Of a DNA stretch of 64,000 nt, positions 11,656-22,390 are shown piece by piece (within the stretch, counting starts at the first letter, position 1; each line of letters begins with the position of its first letter). Source of the DNA: Scytalidium lignicola (Eukaryota > Ascomycota > Leotiomycetes); assembly GCA_002812745.2 (NCBI GenBank), contig NCSJ02000144.1:40702-104701 (forward strand), given 5' to 3'. The notes under the pieces are model-generated. The model saw only the letters and a list, made by a program, of their open reading frames with translations, ran no database searches and was not told where the DNA came from. Made by a program: the position numbers and the translations under genes.

Positions 11656-12927
11656 ATGTCGTCTATATCCAACAGCCATATCAATGAGGGTCCCCCGATT
11701 CATCTATGGCTTCTGAGAATTACAATCTCAATCAAGCTTTCGGCTGCATTTGCATTGATTTTCCTCCAATCATCTTCGAGTTATCGCGATTTTCTTGCCC
11801 TGCTTATCACAGTGTTAGCATTTGTGTTTTATCGAGATACCCAGTTGTTGGAAGCGGAGGCTTTAAGAATCGCATTGAATACCTTTTCTGTAATCCAGTT
11901 AGGCAATATCTATGATGTTCTTTGCATTACTAGACTTTCATTTCCGTACAAGCAAACTATTCTCTCTGAAAATACTGCGAATAGAGAGGAAACAAAAGAT
12001 AAGATTGCTGAAGGCAAGCCAACACTTATAACTCAGCTTTCATGGGGATTGGCAAAGATATGGAATTTTCGAGGAATTATGACACTGGAGGAGGTTAAAA
12101 ATATTCCAAGTTTTCAAAAAAGGGACAAAACCTTTGTGCCTAGTCGAAGCAGTTTCTTCCTTCGACGAGTTTTAGGCATCGCAGTTCGTATCGCGATTAT
12201 AAAGAGCTGGGGTGACGGCTGGCCACTGCTAAATCCAAAAGTTGACATGGCCTTTCCAAAGCAATATTTCTTTTCAAGGATATGGGATGTTACCTTCCAT
12301 GAAGTACTCATACGTCTTTGGTCAACTATCCTCTTTTGGGTTCGAGGATATCTCAACCATAGCTTGGCGTATAATCTATTATCTGTTGTCATCGTTGGTT
12401 GTGGACTCTCGCAGGTTGAGAGTTGGCCACCAATGTATGGTTCTCTGTCAGATTGTTATACTGTGAGGGCATGGTGGGGGTAAGTTGCCTAAATTTTTCT
12501 TCTTCTTCCCTTCCTTTACATCGTATAGATGGCTAATAACGCCTTCAGAAAAACATGGCATCAAATGTTGCGCAAGCAGCTCACTTCTATTTCCAATTTT
12601 GTAGTATTCAGCGTTTGTCATCTCAAAGGGCATACTCTTCTTGCCCGATATTCTAGCTTGTTTCTGACTTTCTGGATCTCTGGGCTCTATCATATCCTCT
12701 CTGACGGCTTAGAAGTCAAGTCAGGTGTAGTTCAATTTTTCATAATGCAAGTAATTGCGATAATGGTTGAAGATATACTTCAAGAAATTTATCGAAGAAG
12801 TGGTAAGCCATTAGAAGCTATTTGGAAGTATGTAGGTTACATATGGGTCTTCGTATTTCTGACATGGACAAGTCCTGGATGGCGATATCCCGTATTGGCA
12901 TATAGATTTCGCTATGAGGAGCTGTAA
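11656..12927 (+). CDS. Wax-synthase-like membrane O-acyltransferase (copy 2)
   Basis: Two exons, 11656-12479 and 12549-12927. The start at 11656 (MSSISNSH) is preferred; an in-frame ATG at 11593 would add 21 residues with no family likeness. The intron falls at the same point as intron 1 of copy 1, between a WWG/SWG glycine and the WHQ motif (KTWHQMLRKQL), which supports common descent. The conserved histidine is in SGLYHILSDG. Membrane segments include KLSAAFALIFLQ and VGYIWVFVFLTW. About 400 residues, intact. Likely an ER membrane acyltransferase in the same pathway as the P450 and sulfotransferase-like protein. Confidence 0.85.
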
Positions 12928-13285
12928 TGCACTAGAATAGGAGTAGTCGAAGTCGAGGAAGTTGAAATATAATGAAACAAAATTATACAACTAGCCATCT
13001 CATAAGTCAATTTGAATGGTGAAGTGTATTTTATATTGCAGGTCTTCCGCGAATTGTAGATACTCGATGATTATTATTTAACAATCCCTGTGGGCTTTTT
13101 TATAAGCAGCTTCCGAATATACTTGGAATATTAGTATTTTATATACTCAATGATCATTATGACACTATAGCTAATATATTGACGAATAGATAGGATGGGC
13201 TTACGGTTTATGCTGAATTATTATGGATTGAATATTACGCGTAAAACTGCCTAATCCCGCAAACAAAATTTACAGTATTAGTTAT
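12928..13285. other. AT-rich 3' flank
   Basis: No gene or repeat recognised before the solo LTR begins at 13286. Confidence 0.4.
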
Positions 13286-13545
13286 TGTTGACTGGAAACG
13301 CAGGAATACAGAACCACTATTGTATTGATTGCTTAAGGAGTCTACAACTACAGCAGATTCTATATATACAGAGAGTTACGGCCGTAAAACCGTTATGGTC
13401 AACAGTTACGGTCGTACAGGCACCCGTANGGGTGCCTATAGTTGCCTACAGTGGTAGCCTACCGTAAACCCTATCCGTAAGCCCTAGCATAGGCAACCGT
13501 AAGAACACTGTGAAGTGGCATCCGTAAACTCCAAATATTGCAACA
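13286..13545 (+). repeat. Solo LTR (family A), forward copy
   Basis: 260 bp starting TGTTGACTGG and ending ATTGCAACA, with the TG...CA termini of an LTR. A near-identical copy lies inverted at 26377-26635. No internal retrotransposon sequence adjoins either side, so it is a solo LTR. No matching 5-bp target duplication is visible. An N near 13429 interrupts it. Confidence 0.75.
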
Positions 13546-14224
13546 CAAGTTATAATAATAATAAACTTCTTATTTTTATCTTGTACGCTTTTAACTTTGT
13601 TAGAATGAAGAGCTTATAAGGTTATAACTTTTTTAGAGAACTTCATAAATTTAATTAGAAATCCTTTTTCATTAATATTATATATGTTTTCAAGTTTAAT
13701 GTAATGNTTTTTTAATGCTAGAAGACAACTATATGCGTTTTAATTAATAACCAACAACTAAGATATGTATTCATTTATAACTAATCAAAAACCACTTAAC
13801 TAATTGATAATAATGCTCAAAGATAAGTTTGTATTCAGATTTAATGCAATGAAAATCTATGTTCTTTAAATATATACTAATAATCTTATCTTTATGACAT
13901 TTCATAAACTGCTTTACTTAATTCTTCTTCAACTTATCTTGTATTATCTTTTTGTATATTATAAACAACTTGATAAGTTGGTAGCATTTCTCAGTTGGTA
14001 AGTTTGTTAATTTGCTTGATTGGAACACTCTCTTGAGCATTATTAAGGTATTGTTTGTATATAGATGAAGTGTTCTTTATAAAGCTATGTTGACCTTTAT
14101 ATCGTTTTACAAGTGTTGTTCGATTAAGGGTGTATTTTTTTGCTGTAGCATTAAAATTAAGCTTCTTCTACGATTTCAAATCAGCAATTACTTCTTCAAT
14201 TAAAGCTTCGTTGACCTTCATATT
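13546..14224 (-). pseudogene. Fot1/pogo-type transposase, N-terminal fragment, RIP-decayed
   Basis: On the minus strand from an ATG near 14222 runs MKVNEALIEEVIADLKS, a stop, then NATAKKYTLNRTTLVKRY, the helix-turn-helix start of Fot1/pogo transposases. It continues with NNAQESVPIKQINKLTN and, farther on, MKCHKDKIISIYLKNIDF and ENIYNINEKGFLI. Stops in place of Arg and Gln codons and very AT-rich codons point to RIP. The reading ends where the solo LTR at 13545 begins, and the DDE half is missing. The 5' flank to about 14615 contains two copies of TTGACACCCCCTTAC (14391, 14601), which may be old element ends. Confidence 0.7.
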
Positions 14225-14640
14225 AGTGGTTGAAGTGTGGTGGTCAAGGGCAAAAAAGTGGGAAATTCGCCGGGGTAGGAAATTCGTCGAGATCACGTGT
14301 AAAGGAAATAAAGCACTTTCTCTTGCAAGAGAAATAATTAATATTGTCAAATAAATTAAAAAGATTAAAGTTTTAATAATAAATATCTAAGTTGACACCC
14401 CCTTACAAAAAATACTCGCCCCCCCTGCAAACGAGAGTTTTTTTGCTGAATCAGAAGACNTTTTTCTCGCTATTTTAGTCACCTTACAGAATAATTATAG
14501 CATTAGAAATTGAAAACGGTGCAGTCGCTTACAAGTATTAAAGCGGCATGGATTTTGAGTATATCACGCAAATGGTTGGTCTGTTGGTGTGCGAGTATTT
14601 CTTGACACCCCCTTACGTCCTTAAATCCTCCGGCCACTTA

Positions 14641-15046
14641 CCTAAATCCTCCGGATTGCGCCGGCATCGGCTATTGCACAGGCAATTATACAGTTTTAGC
14701 TGAATTATCAGGCCTCACATCAATATTTGTATAATAGCATTCAAATACTTATAAATCTTTGGATCTTTACTAATTCATAATATAATTTTATAGTCATTAA
14801 GATATAACTATATAATAGGTAAATAATTAATAATATTTGGATAATGCTTGATTTTTAAGAGGGTTAAACCAAAATAAAATATATTCTCAAGTACAGTAGG
14901 TTATAGGCTGTTCAAAGCCTAAAGGCTACTATAATTATAGGCTATGAATGGCCTATAACTCACTAAAATTACAGGGCTATTCAGGGTATTGTGCTAGAAA
15001 GTGGCCTGTGCAACAGCCGATGCCGGCGCAATCCGGAGGATTTAAG
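14641..15046. mobile_element. MITE with about 42-bp terminal inverted repeats
   Basis: The left end CCTAAATCCTCCGGATTGCG and the right end, its inverse with few mismatches, are paired over about 42 bp. They enclose an AT-rich core with no coding capacity. TA dinucleotides flank both ends (14639-14640 and 15047-15048), as expected for a Tc1/mariner-type target. A partial extra copy of the TIR start lies just outside the left end at about 14620-14633. Confidence 0.75.
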
Positions 15047-15239
15047 TATCCCTAATAAAAAGTAATAGACATAATATTGTAACTTCTTAAAAGAATACTT
15101 TTTATAAATAGATAATCAGGCTTTTGTCTTTATATTTAATAGAGAAAAAGGTATTACAAATACCTTAGAAACAATTTTTCCAAATGTTATACTAGCTTAT
15201 TATTGTCAACATATTGCCGACAATATTTAACAGTAATAT

Positions 15240-16000
15240 AAAGTTAAATACAGATTTTTATTCTGGAAATATACATGGGCAAAAACACAAAAACTGTTCA
15301 AAAAGGTATTAGTAATCTTAGAGACAGAAAATAAAGCTATTGTTATTTATATGGATAATATTCTTTATAAAACCTGGACTTAGTATGCCTTTTTATATCT
15401 TTGTTATAGCTATAATATATTTAATATTGTGGAATTATTAAATTCTGTTTAAAATCTAATATAATTTCTTTCCCTTTTGAAAATAATAAACACTATTTGG
15501 TTTATAACTATAAAAACAATATATGACAAATATTATTGTCTATAACAAAGTACAGAACTTGCAGATACTCCTTTTTCTAAGTTTAAGAATAAGCTCAAAA
15601 CTAGTCATTGTTACTTTATCTTTGAATCTGGAAATAGTATATATTAAGTCCAAGTTCCTGATTCTGATTCCAAGTTTACTGTAAATCTTCCTAAAAGAAC
15701 TTGTACTTGTTATAACTTTAATGAATATTTTGGACTATGTACTTATGCAATCACAGCTTGCAAGTTTGAAATAGCAGATCCATATACTTATTTTCACTTT
15801 GCAAGCTTCGTGGAAGGCCCAAGACAAAAAGAATCAGGAAAAATGCTTGGAATCGCCAAAAAAGGAAGTGTAGAACCTGCAAACAGACAGGACATAATGT
15901 AAGATGTTATATAAGTCTTCCTGTAGCCCAAAATGGTCGTGGAGAGAGAGAGCACGTGATTAGCAGGTAGTTAATAAGGAAGAGGATATTCAAGACAGTG
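15240..16000 (+). pseudogene. Mutator-like (MULE) transposase remnant with SWIM finger and zinc knuckle
   Basis: Frame-broken AT-rich sequence. Near 15690-15790 it reads RTCTCYNFNEYFGLCTYAIT, then ACKFEIADPYTYF, a SWIM zinc finger whose final His has become Tyr. In another frame near 15863-15905 it reads KCRTCKQTGHNVRCY, a CCHC zinc knuckle. This pair at the C-terminus is typical of fungal MULE transposases. Upstream catalytic parts are not readable. Two copies of TGGGTGGCATG (about 16039 and 16070) lie just downstream. Confidence 0.65.
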
Positions 16001-16575
16001 ACAGTGATGTCATAATAGTTGATACAGTGTAAATAATTCTGGGTGGCATGCGAGTCATAAAAATTAATTTGGGTGGCATGGCAGTCATTTGCCGTATTAA
16101 TATTAAATTAATTAATTAATTTTTAGATTTTATTCTTAAATAAAGGTTAAAATAGAAAGTTATTTTTAAATAGTTATCAATTAGACCTTTTCAGTTGAAA
16201 CCATCGTGGTTTCATAGTAGTATTATTCGTGGATTCATAGTTTAAACGTAGCTTAAGATTCAGTAGGAAGTCTGTTAAACGTTGAATATAAGTGCGATGG
16301 ACTTAACATTTTAGACTTTAGATATTTGGCTATAAAAATTTTCTTGTTATATCGGAAGTACTTACTTAGTTGGCTTTTACATTCAGTATTAACTCCTTTC
16401 ATCTGAATTGAATTAGATGAATGACGTTTAACTAAGTTTAAATGTTAAAATAATCAAGTAAGGTCTTCTCACATACTTAATAACAACAATCGTTATTTTA
16501 AATCCTCTTTCTTTTCCACCTTTGTTAATATAAACCATCCTCTCCTCTTGGTTCACTATCTGAATACAGCTAATC
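16001..16575. other. AT-rich spacer
   Basis: No gene recognised. It contains the paired TGGGTGGCATG motifs near its left end and otherwise low-GC sequence. Confidence 0.4.
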
Positions 16576-17581
16576 CTACTTTGGAAATACCCAGTTCATC
16601 CTGAGAGGCATTTCCTCAGGCCAGTTTTTTTCAATAACATTCATTATCCCTTGGAAGTAGATCTCATATGTCTTCCTATTATAGTGGACTCCTACTGATA
16701 ACTTAGTTTACTATCATTATCTGCTTATCATTACCCCCAGCGATCTTGATTGTCGTTTCCCAGAAGCTCAAATATAAAAGGGAGGATTTAGACTGACCAT
16801 CCGAGAAGTATCCATTAAATTTCTCATTCCGCTGTTCGTCAGCTCCGTATTTATTCTTCTTCGCGTCTGCCTCTACCAAAGACCACAAATCCAGTACCGG
16901 AATCCCCAACTCGTCGCCCACATCCCTAACCATCTGAGCATAGTATGCTGTGTTACTCTCTGTTCTTCGCATTACCTTGAAACCCTTCTTGCGATCCGTC
17001 TCTAAAGCTTGAACCTCATAAATTGGGGCTGGGGTTACCAAAATCAATCGTAAAGACGTTGAATCGTGTGCTAGAAGAGAGGGGTGTGTGAGAATAGTGA
17101 TAATATTAGAACGATATTGTGGAAGGGGAACATGGTGAGGATACGCGGATAATACTGCGTCGTTGGTGCCGAGTGCAACCAACTATTAGATTAATTAGGG
17201 TTCCAATCTTAATTAAAATCGGGGAAGTAAACAGGATGTGTACAAGGAAACGTATTCGACCGTGAGACGGTTCTCGAATCAACTCAGGTAGGATTTTCAG
17301 TGCATCTTCCGTATTATAGCCACTAAAGAGGAGGTTGGTTCGTTAGCTACACCATGTGGGATAGGATACTTTGAAAACGAACCCAAACCCGCGGTTAATG
17401 ATATCCAATCGACGTATATACGCTATAATAAACCCTTCAGGCTACTGTCATGCTGATTCATTTTCAAACGGCTAATACCTTCTTGTAGTGCAGCTTGGAG
17501 AGAAAAGCCATCATGGTGGTGAGCCATAAGCTGGATAGTTGAATCCCCGAAAAGGACGAACTGGTCGTATGTACGAGACAT
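16576..17581 (-). CDS. GDSL/SGNH esterase, isoamyl-acetate-hydrolysing (IAH1) type
   Basis: Five exons, 17581-17479, 17422-17383, 17322-17244, 17182-16798 and 16691-16576, restore a complete SGNH hydrolase of about 240 residues. Block I is FVLFGDSTIQL with the Ser nucleophile. Blocks II and III are NRGFGGYNT and ALGTNDA. The catalytic Asp and His are in FSDGVHYNRKTYEIYF; the last intron splits this motif after the Asp codon. The C-terminal NWPEEMPLRM and WVFPK match IAH1 proteins. They hydrolyse short acetate esters. The neighbour is a beta-lactam-acyltransferase-like gene on the same strand. Confidence 0.85.
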
Positions 17582-17963
17582 GATAACAGATTCCGGATTT
17601 CAATAGGCAGGTGGCTAGTTTGAAATGCGGCGGGGAGCAACAAACTACAAAGATATGAAATGAAATGAGGAATAGAAACAGATGGATTGTGGAGAGGCAG
17701 ATATATATATGCCTGGGCCGCATTCCTCTGACCGGGGAATTCCGGAGGGTGAAAAAAGAACATTAATCAAACAGTTACCCAGTAGAATACAGTAGGTATA
17801 ATGTCGCTACTTTTATTGGCTATGGCATATGGTCCCATTCTCTGATTTGTTACAGGAAGTTCTATTCAACTGGATTAATTTCTCTATATGATTGAGGCTA
17901 CTATGACTATTTCATATACAAGACTGTAATCGTGAGCATGTTAGATCTGTAACGCCCACTTCT
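17582..17963. other. Intergenic spacer
   Basis: 5' flank of the esterase and 3' flank of the next minus-strand gene. Nothing recognisable. Confidence 0.5.
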
Positions 17964-19335
17964 CTAATCCCCCCTGGACTTGAGCCCTAGGCCTTCCAGA
18001 TGGAACTCTTGGAAGATACCTTCACAGGGCGGGCCCTTGCAGACCTTCGCCTTCTTCTGCGTGAGGTTATACAAAACACATGCAACAGTGGCATTGGGTC
18101 CCTTGTACGGATATCCCGGCAAATACTTCAGCGAACTGGTGTCCGGGCTGGGATTAATATGCTGGCAAACACTTTCTGGGTAGCTCATATGATCCTTGAA
18201 AGCTTCAATAATCCGCTTCTCAGTGAGCTCCTTGTTGTGGTACGGGCGAATACCCAGTTCGAACCGTTGAAGCCGGTACCAGCTGCTGCCTCCCGGGTAT
18301 CTGTCGCGGATATCAGAGCGAGCGTGGAAGCTGGGGTGCGTAAAGTGGTTTGTATGAACGAGGTATTGGCTATCAATATCCTGGAATACCTTGTAAATAC
18401 GATCTGGGGTGACTTCTAAACACATGGCGAATCCCTCACTCGAGGACACGGTGAGGTTGTTAGAGACGTGGCGCGGTGAGTTATTCACGGCGATCAAGGC
18501 ATCTGCGAAGCACGTGCACTCTAAAAACTTTCTTCGGAGAAGAGACATTGGGAGAACCGGCTTGATCTTCACGTCGACAAATTCCCCGTCAGCATTTCTG
18601 TAAGGAATTGGGCAGTAATCGTCCGTTGACATTAGGGAGTTGGCAGTCACACCCAAACCGGCTGAGTTCATCCCCGAGCGGCCCATTTGACCAGCCTCCG
18701 TCACGAGAAATAACGATGGGAGGTTTTCGGATGGATCTGGGTGAATTTCAAGGTAGATGATAGTGTCCGCCAGGTAGAGATGGGCGGACATGTCCCAGTT
18801 CTGCGCCGTAATGGCATCACCGTTCGCAGTATTCTTTGGTGAGAAGTAGGTGCTGGTGCATTCATTGGAATCGTCATCATCTTCTGGGGCAATATCAACT
18901 CGGCCAGTTGGAATGACAGTCGCCGTGACAGGAGCGTTCTTTGGGCGGCGGAAAGGGTCGCGGGACCGACCAAGATCGTAACGAGCATTTAACATCACGA
19001 TATCCTCTAAGGAGACTGCAGCGCCTTCAGCAATGCCACGCATCTCTTCAAGGGCAGTTGGATAGTATTCTTTGATCCCCGGAATGTAGACATGGTGGAT
19101 GAAGCTTTCGGTAATGTTCCTAAGAGAATATGAGTAACGACAGCGAGGAAAAGACAAGTACTACGCACCATGGTGGAAGCTTTCCAGGCTTCTTGTAATG
19201 GGCAATGTTTGCCTCGATCTTGGACTTGGCTTGCTGACCGTGAGAGAACCCACGGTCAAAGGGAAGTCCTCGGACTACAACATGCTCATAGAAAGGAGGC
19301 AGAGATGCCCCGGCTAATTGGCTTGATTCTCCCAT
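17964..19335 (-). CDS. Acyl-CoA:6-aminopenicillanic-acid-acyltransferase-like Ntn hydrolase (C45)
   Basis: Two exons, 19335-19169 and 19119-17964, spliced within a Trp codon (LPPW-NITES), give 440 residues. The N-terminal half has FDRGFSHGQQ and VMLNARYDLG. The likely autocleavage nucleophile is the Cys in SNECTSTYF, followed by the hallmark ITAQNWD; family motifs GMNSAGLGVTAN and YLVHTNHF follow. Relatives include the last enzyme of penicillin biosynthesis, but many fungi carry C45 homologues with other amide substrates. There is no C-terminal peroxisomal signal (it ends KSRGD), unlike penicillin AAT. A 10-residue acidic insert (APEDDDDSNE) precedes the Cys. The protein is longer than the usual about 357 residues. 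Confidence 0.85.
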
Positions 19336-19946
19336 TGGATTGGTGGTTGATTGGTTTTCGGATTGGTAATTAAGCTGATAAGGTAGTGTTTATCTTGTTT
19401 CGCTCCAGACTCCAGCAATTCCACCTTGGCTGCAATATGTTCTGCCTTTTATATAGTCCCCCATCTTCGACAAGAGCCGCACCTCTCATCTCCTGAGACA
19501 GCCGATAGCCTATCTCTCGAATGCCTCAGTATGGTGGGCGATGCGAGACTCTACCCCGGGGGTATTTCTGGAGCATGAAAATGAAGCATTCTCCCCCATC
19601 TTCTGGGTCGGCATGATGCCTGGATTTGGGAAGGCGGTCTGCCGAATAACGACCAGGGCAATCCACCACTTGTCGATTTGTTCTCTCACATTAAGCGTTA
19701 TTGGCAACGCCCGCAGCGTCGTAGATCGATCCAACCAAACATGGAGACCATGCCGACGACAGTGGGATAAACCCCCTGACACCACATATTAAGAATGTTG
19801 GGATATCGAGCCGCCAGGGTACCTCCTTATCTCAGTTCTGAACGGGAGAGAAACCTACAAATAGAACTGTCGCGTGGTCTGAGAGTAGAGCAGGTCTCAC
19901 CCATTCTAAACCTTCAAAGTCTTTTTCTTTCCAAACTTGAAGCGAT
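19336..19946. promoter_or_regulatory. Shared divergent promoter, AAT-like gene / MFS permease
   Basis: 611 bp between two divergent starts. No convincing third gene lies inside. A shared control region for the pair is an inference from spacing. Confidence 0.45.
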
Positions 19947-22004
19947 ATGTCTTTAGCGGAGAAAAAGAAGACTGGTGCCGACATCTCTCGTGTGGAGACC
20001 AACATCGTGGCTGAGGAAACGGCCTCTGAAAAAGTTGTCACCAGAGATCATGATGACGCTCTTGATCTCTTTCGCGGAGAAGATATCGACTCTTTCGAGT
20101 ACACAGAAAAAGAGGCCAGTGCCGTTCGCTGGAAAATCGACTTAATCATCTTACCTCTAGTGAGTGCGAACCATAAGAGTCTATCATCAACAAGTGTTAA
20201 CTTGGACAGCTGACCATCACTTACGCGCTGAACTTTTTGGACAAAGGCCAGCTCTCAAATGCGTCTGTATTTGGGCTTCTGCAAGACACGGTATATTCGC
20301 ACCATCCCGCAAGCAAAGAATAATATTTGCTAATCCGTGTATAGCATCTTCATGGACAGGAGTATAGCTGGACGTCGTCCATTTTCTACTTTGGGTAACT
20401 TGGCCAGCCCCCAGGTCTAGTACGAACATATCTGACCGGCCCACTTCAGGTTCCTTTTTTGGGAATACCCAAATTCTATTTTTATGCAAAAGCTCCCCAT
20501 CGGGAAATGGCTGGGAGGTATGGTCTTCTTGTGGGGAGTCTCAGTCGCCGCCACCGCGGGAGCAAAGAGTTTCGCCGGTCTTGCAACTGCTCGATTCTTC
20601 TTAGGAGTATTTGAAAGTACCAATGCTCCCATCTTTACTATTATCATTGGACAGTACTACACCCGTAAAGAACAACCACTGCGCCAGTGCATCTGGTGGG
20701 CTGGTGGCGGAGCAGCAGGTTTCGTTGGTGATATAATTGCTTACGGCTTGGGCCATGTACATGGTGCTTTGGCAACTTGGCAGGTGAGATTGCATCTTAA
20801 GCGTTGTAGAAGCTGCTTACTTTATGTTTAGTATCTTTTCCTGGTCTGGGGCCCTATCACAATTGTTTGGGGAATCGCCCTCTTCTTGTTGGTTCCTGCA
20901 TCTCCAATGACTGCATGGTTTCTCACCGAACGGGAGAGAAAGATTGCCGTATTGCGGGTTGGTTGAACTTCTAGGGATGTCATTTTCCAGCACTGACATT
21001 AAATAGGTTATTAGCAACAATACTGGCATTGAAAACCGAAAATACAAAGTTTACCAGGTTTGGGAGTGCCTTCGCGATCCTCAGGCGTGGCTAATTTTTG
21101 CCATCTCTGTCCTTCAATGCATTCCTGGTGGAGGGTTGTCTGCGGTATGTTCCTTGCTCCTATCTTTCGAACAACTCCTAACTCTACAAAAGTTCAACAA
21201 GATTATTCTTACTAGCCTGGGATATACTAATCTTGAAGCGACCATCTGGTCCATGCCTGAGCATGCTATCCAGCTAATGTCGATTCTCATCGCGTAAGTT
21301 TTGAGTATCATTTCACTATAGCAAATGCTCACAATTGATATAGAGGTGTCGTCAGTTCTTATGTCCCCAATAGCCGCTGTATCTGCATGATTCTGTCTAA
21401 TGTGTGCTCAATGGTTGGCTCCATTCTCGTCAATAGTTCGTCCTCTACTATTGCGCCTCATGATGCCCCTCCTGCTCACTATTTACACAGCTATTCCCGT
21501 ATCTCACAAGCTCTCTCGACTAGGTGCTGTCTATGCGCTCTTCACCAACACGGTTTCGTTAATCCTCTGCCTCAGTCTAGTCAGCTCCAACTTCGCAGGC
21601 TTTACTAAGAAGACCACCATCACGGTCATGATCTTTATCGGCTACTGCGTCGGCCAGATAATTACGCCTCAGTTCTTCTTGTCGAGCGAATCGCCGAGGT
21701 TCCCGACTGGATTCCGCGCTTTTTATGTTAGCATGGCTTTGATGATCGTTTGCGAAATCGGCCTGATGTATGCTTCTTTCTCACATCTCTAAATATCCCC
21801 TCACCCCTCAATAATGTCTTCAAGCGCTACTTGTCGTATTCATATCGTATCCTAGCTGACACGTCCCCATTAGCATATACCTTTCTTGGGAGAACCGCCG
21901 CAGAGATNAAAAAGGCGGCTGCTAACCCAGATCTGCAAGTTCAACAATTAGCATTCATGGACTTGACAGATTGGGAGCAACCAGGATTTAGATACATGTG
22001 GTGA
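19947..22004 (+). CDS. MFS permease, allantoate/Dal5 (anion:cation symporter) type
   Basis: About nine exons; introns include about 20160-20209, 20291-20344, one after FYFG, and ones ending near 20831, 21007, 21190 and 21343. TM segments read ITYALNFLDKGQLSNASVFG (the family's loop 1-2 region), GMVFLWGVSVAATAGAKSF and ARFFLGVFESTNAPIFT, ending with the family C-terminus YLSWENRRRD and DLTDWEQPGFRYMW. The last exon is open only if the N at 21908 is skipped. The exact intron near 21430-21510 is uncertain. Dal5-type carriers import ureides, small peptides, vitamins or organic anions at the plasma membrane. Its divergent pairing with an amide-processing Ntn hydrolase suggests a linked substrate. 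Confidence 0.85.
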
Positions 22005-22390
22005 AGGATTTCGGAGAGGCTATCGTAAGAGTGTTGTTTTTCGACTGAGAGTGTGCGTTTGTTAGGCTTCTATAAGCTATGTATGCTATTGCTGTGAGGA
22101 GGGATATACTAGGTTATTTTGACACATGTCGATTCTGCCAATGAATGAACGCCTGTTAATCCCATTTTCTGTTAATAGTGAAGATACCTTTATGCCCTTG
22201 ATGCCGAACAGAAGTTGAAATGCAGTGATGGAGTGGGAGAGCCCGTGCTACGTGGTTACATTCTGAGCGACGAGTTGGCCAGTGTTAAGATTATAATACT
22301 CCATCTGGTACCTCTGAGATAGGCGTCGTTGCCATAATATTATTTCGTATAGACACTGTAGATACTGCATTATACGGTCAATTATTCGAT
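22005..22390. other. Convergent intergenic spacer
   Basis: 3' flanks of the permease and the regulator. Nothing recognisable. Confidence 0.5.

Noticed and set aside
13286..13545. Treating the 260-bp repeat as a MITE
   Set aside because: It has TG...CA LTR-type ends but no terminal inverted repeats beyond five bases and no TA flanks.
19510..19792. Overlapping 83- and 91-codon readings between the AAT-like gene and the permease
   Set aside because: No recognisable domain, and they sit in a divergent promoter. GC-rich sequence gives such readings by chance.
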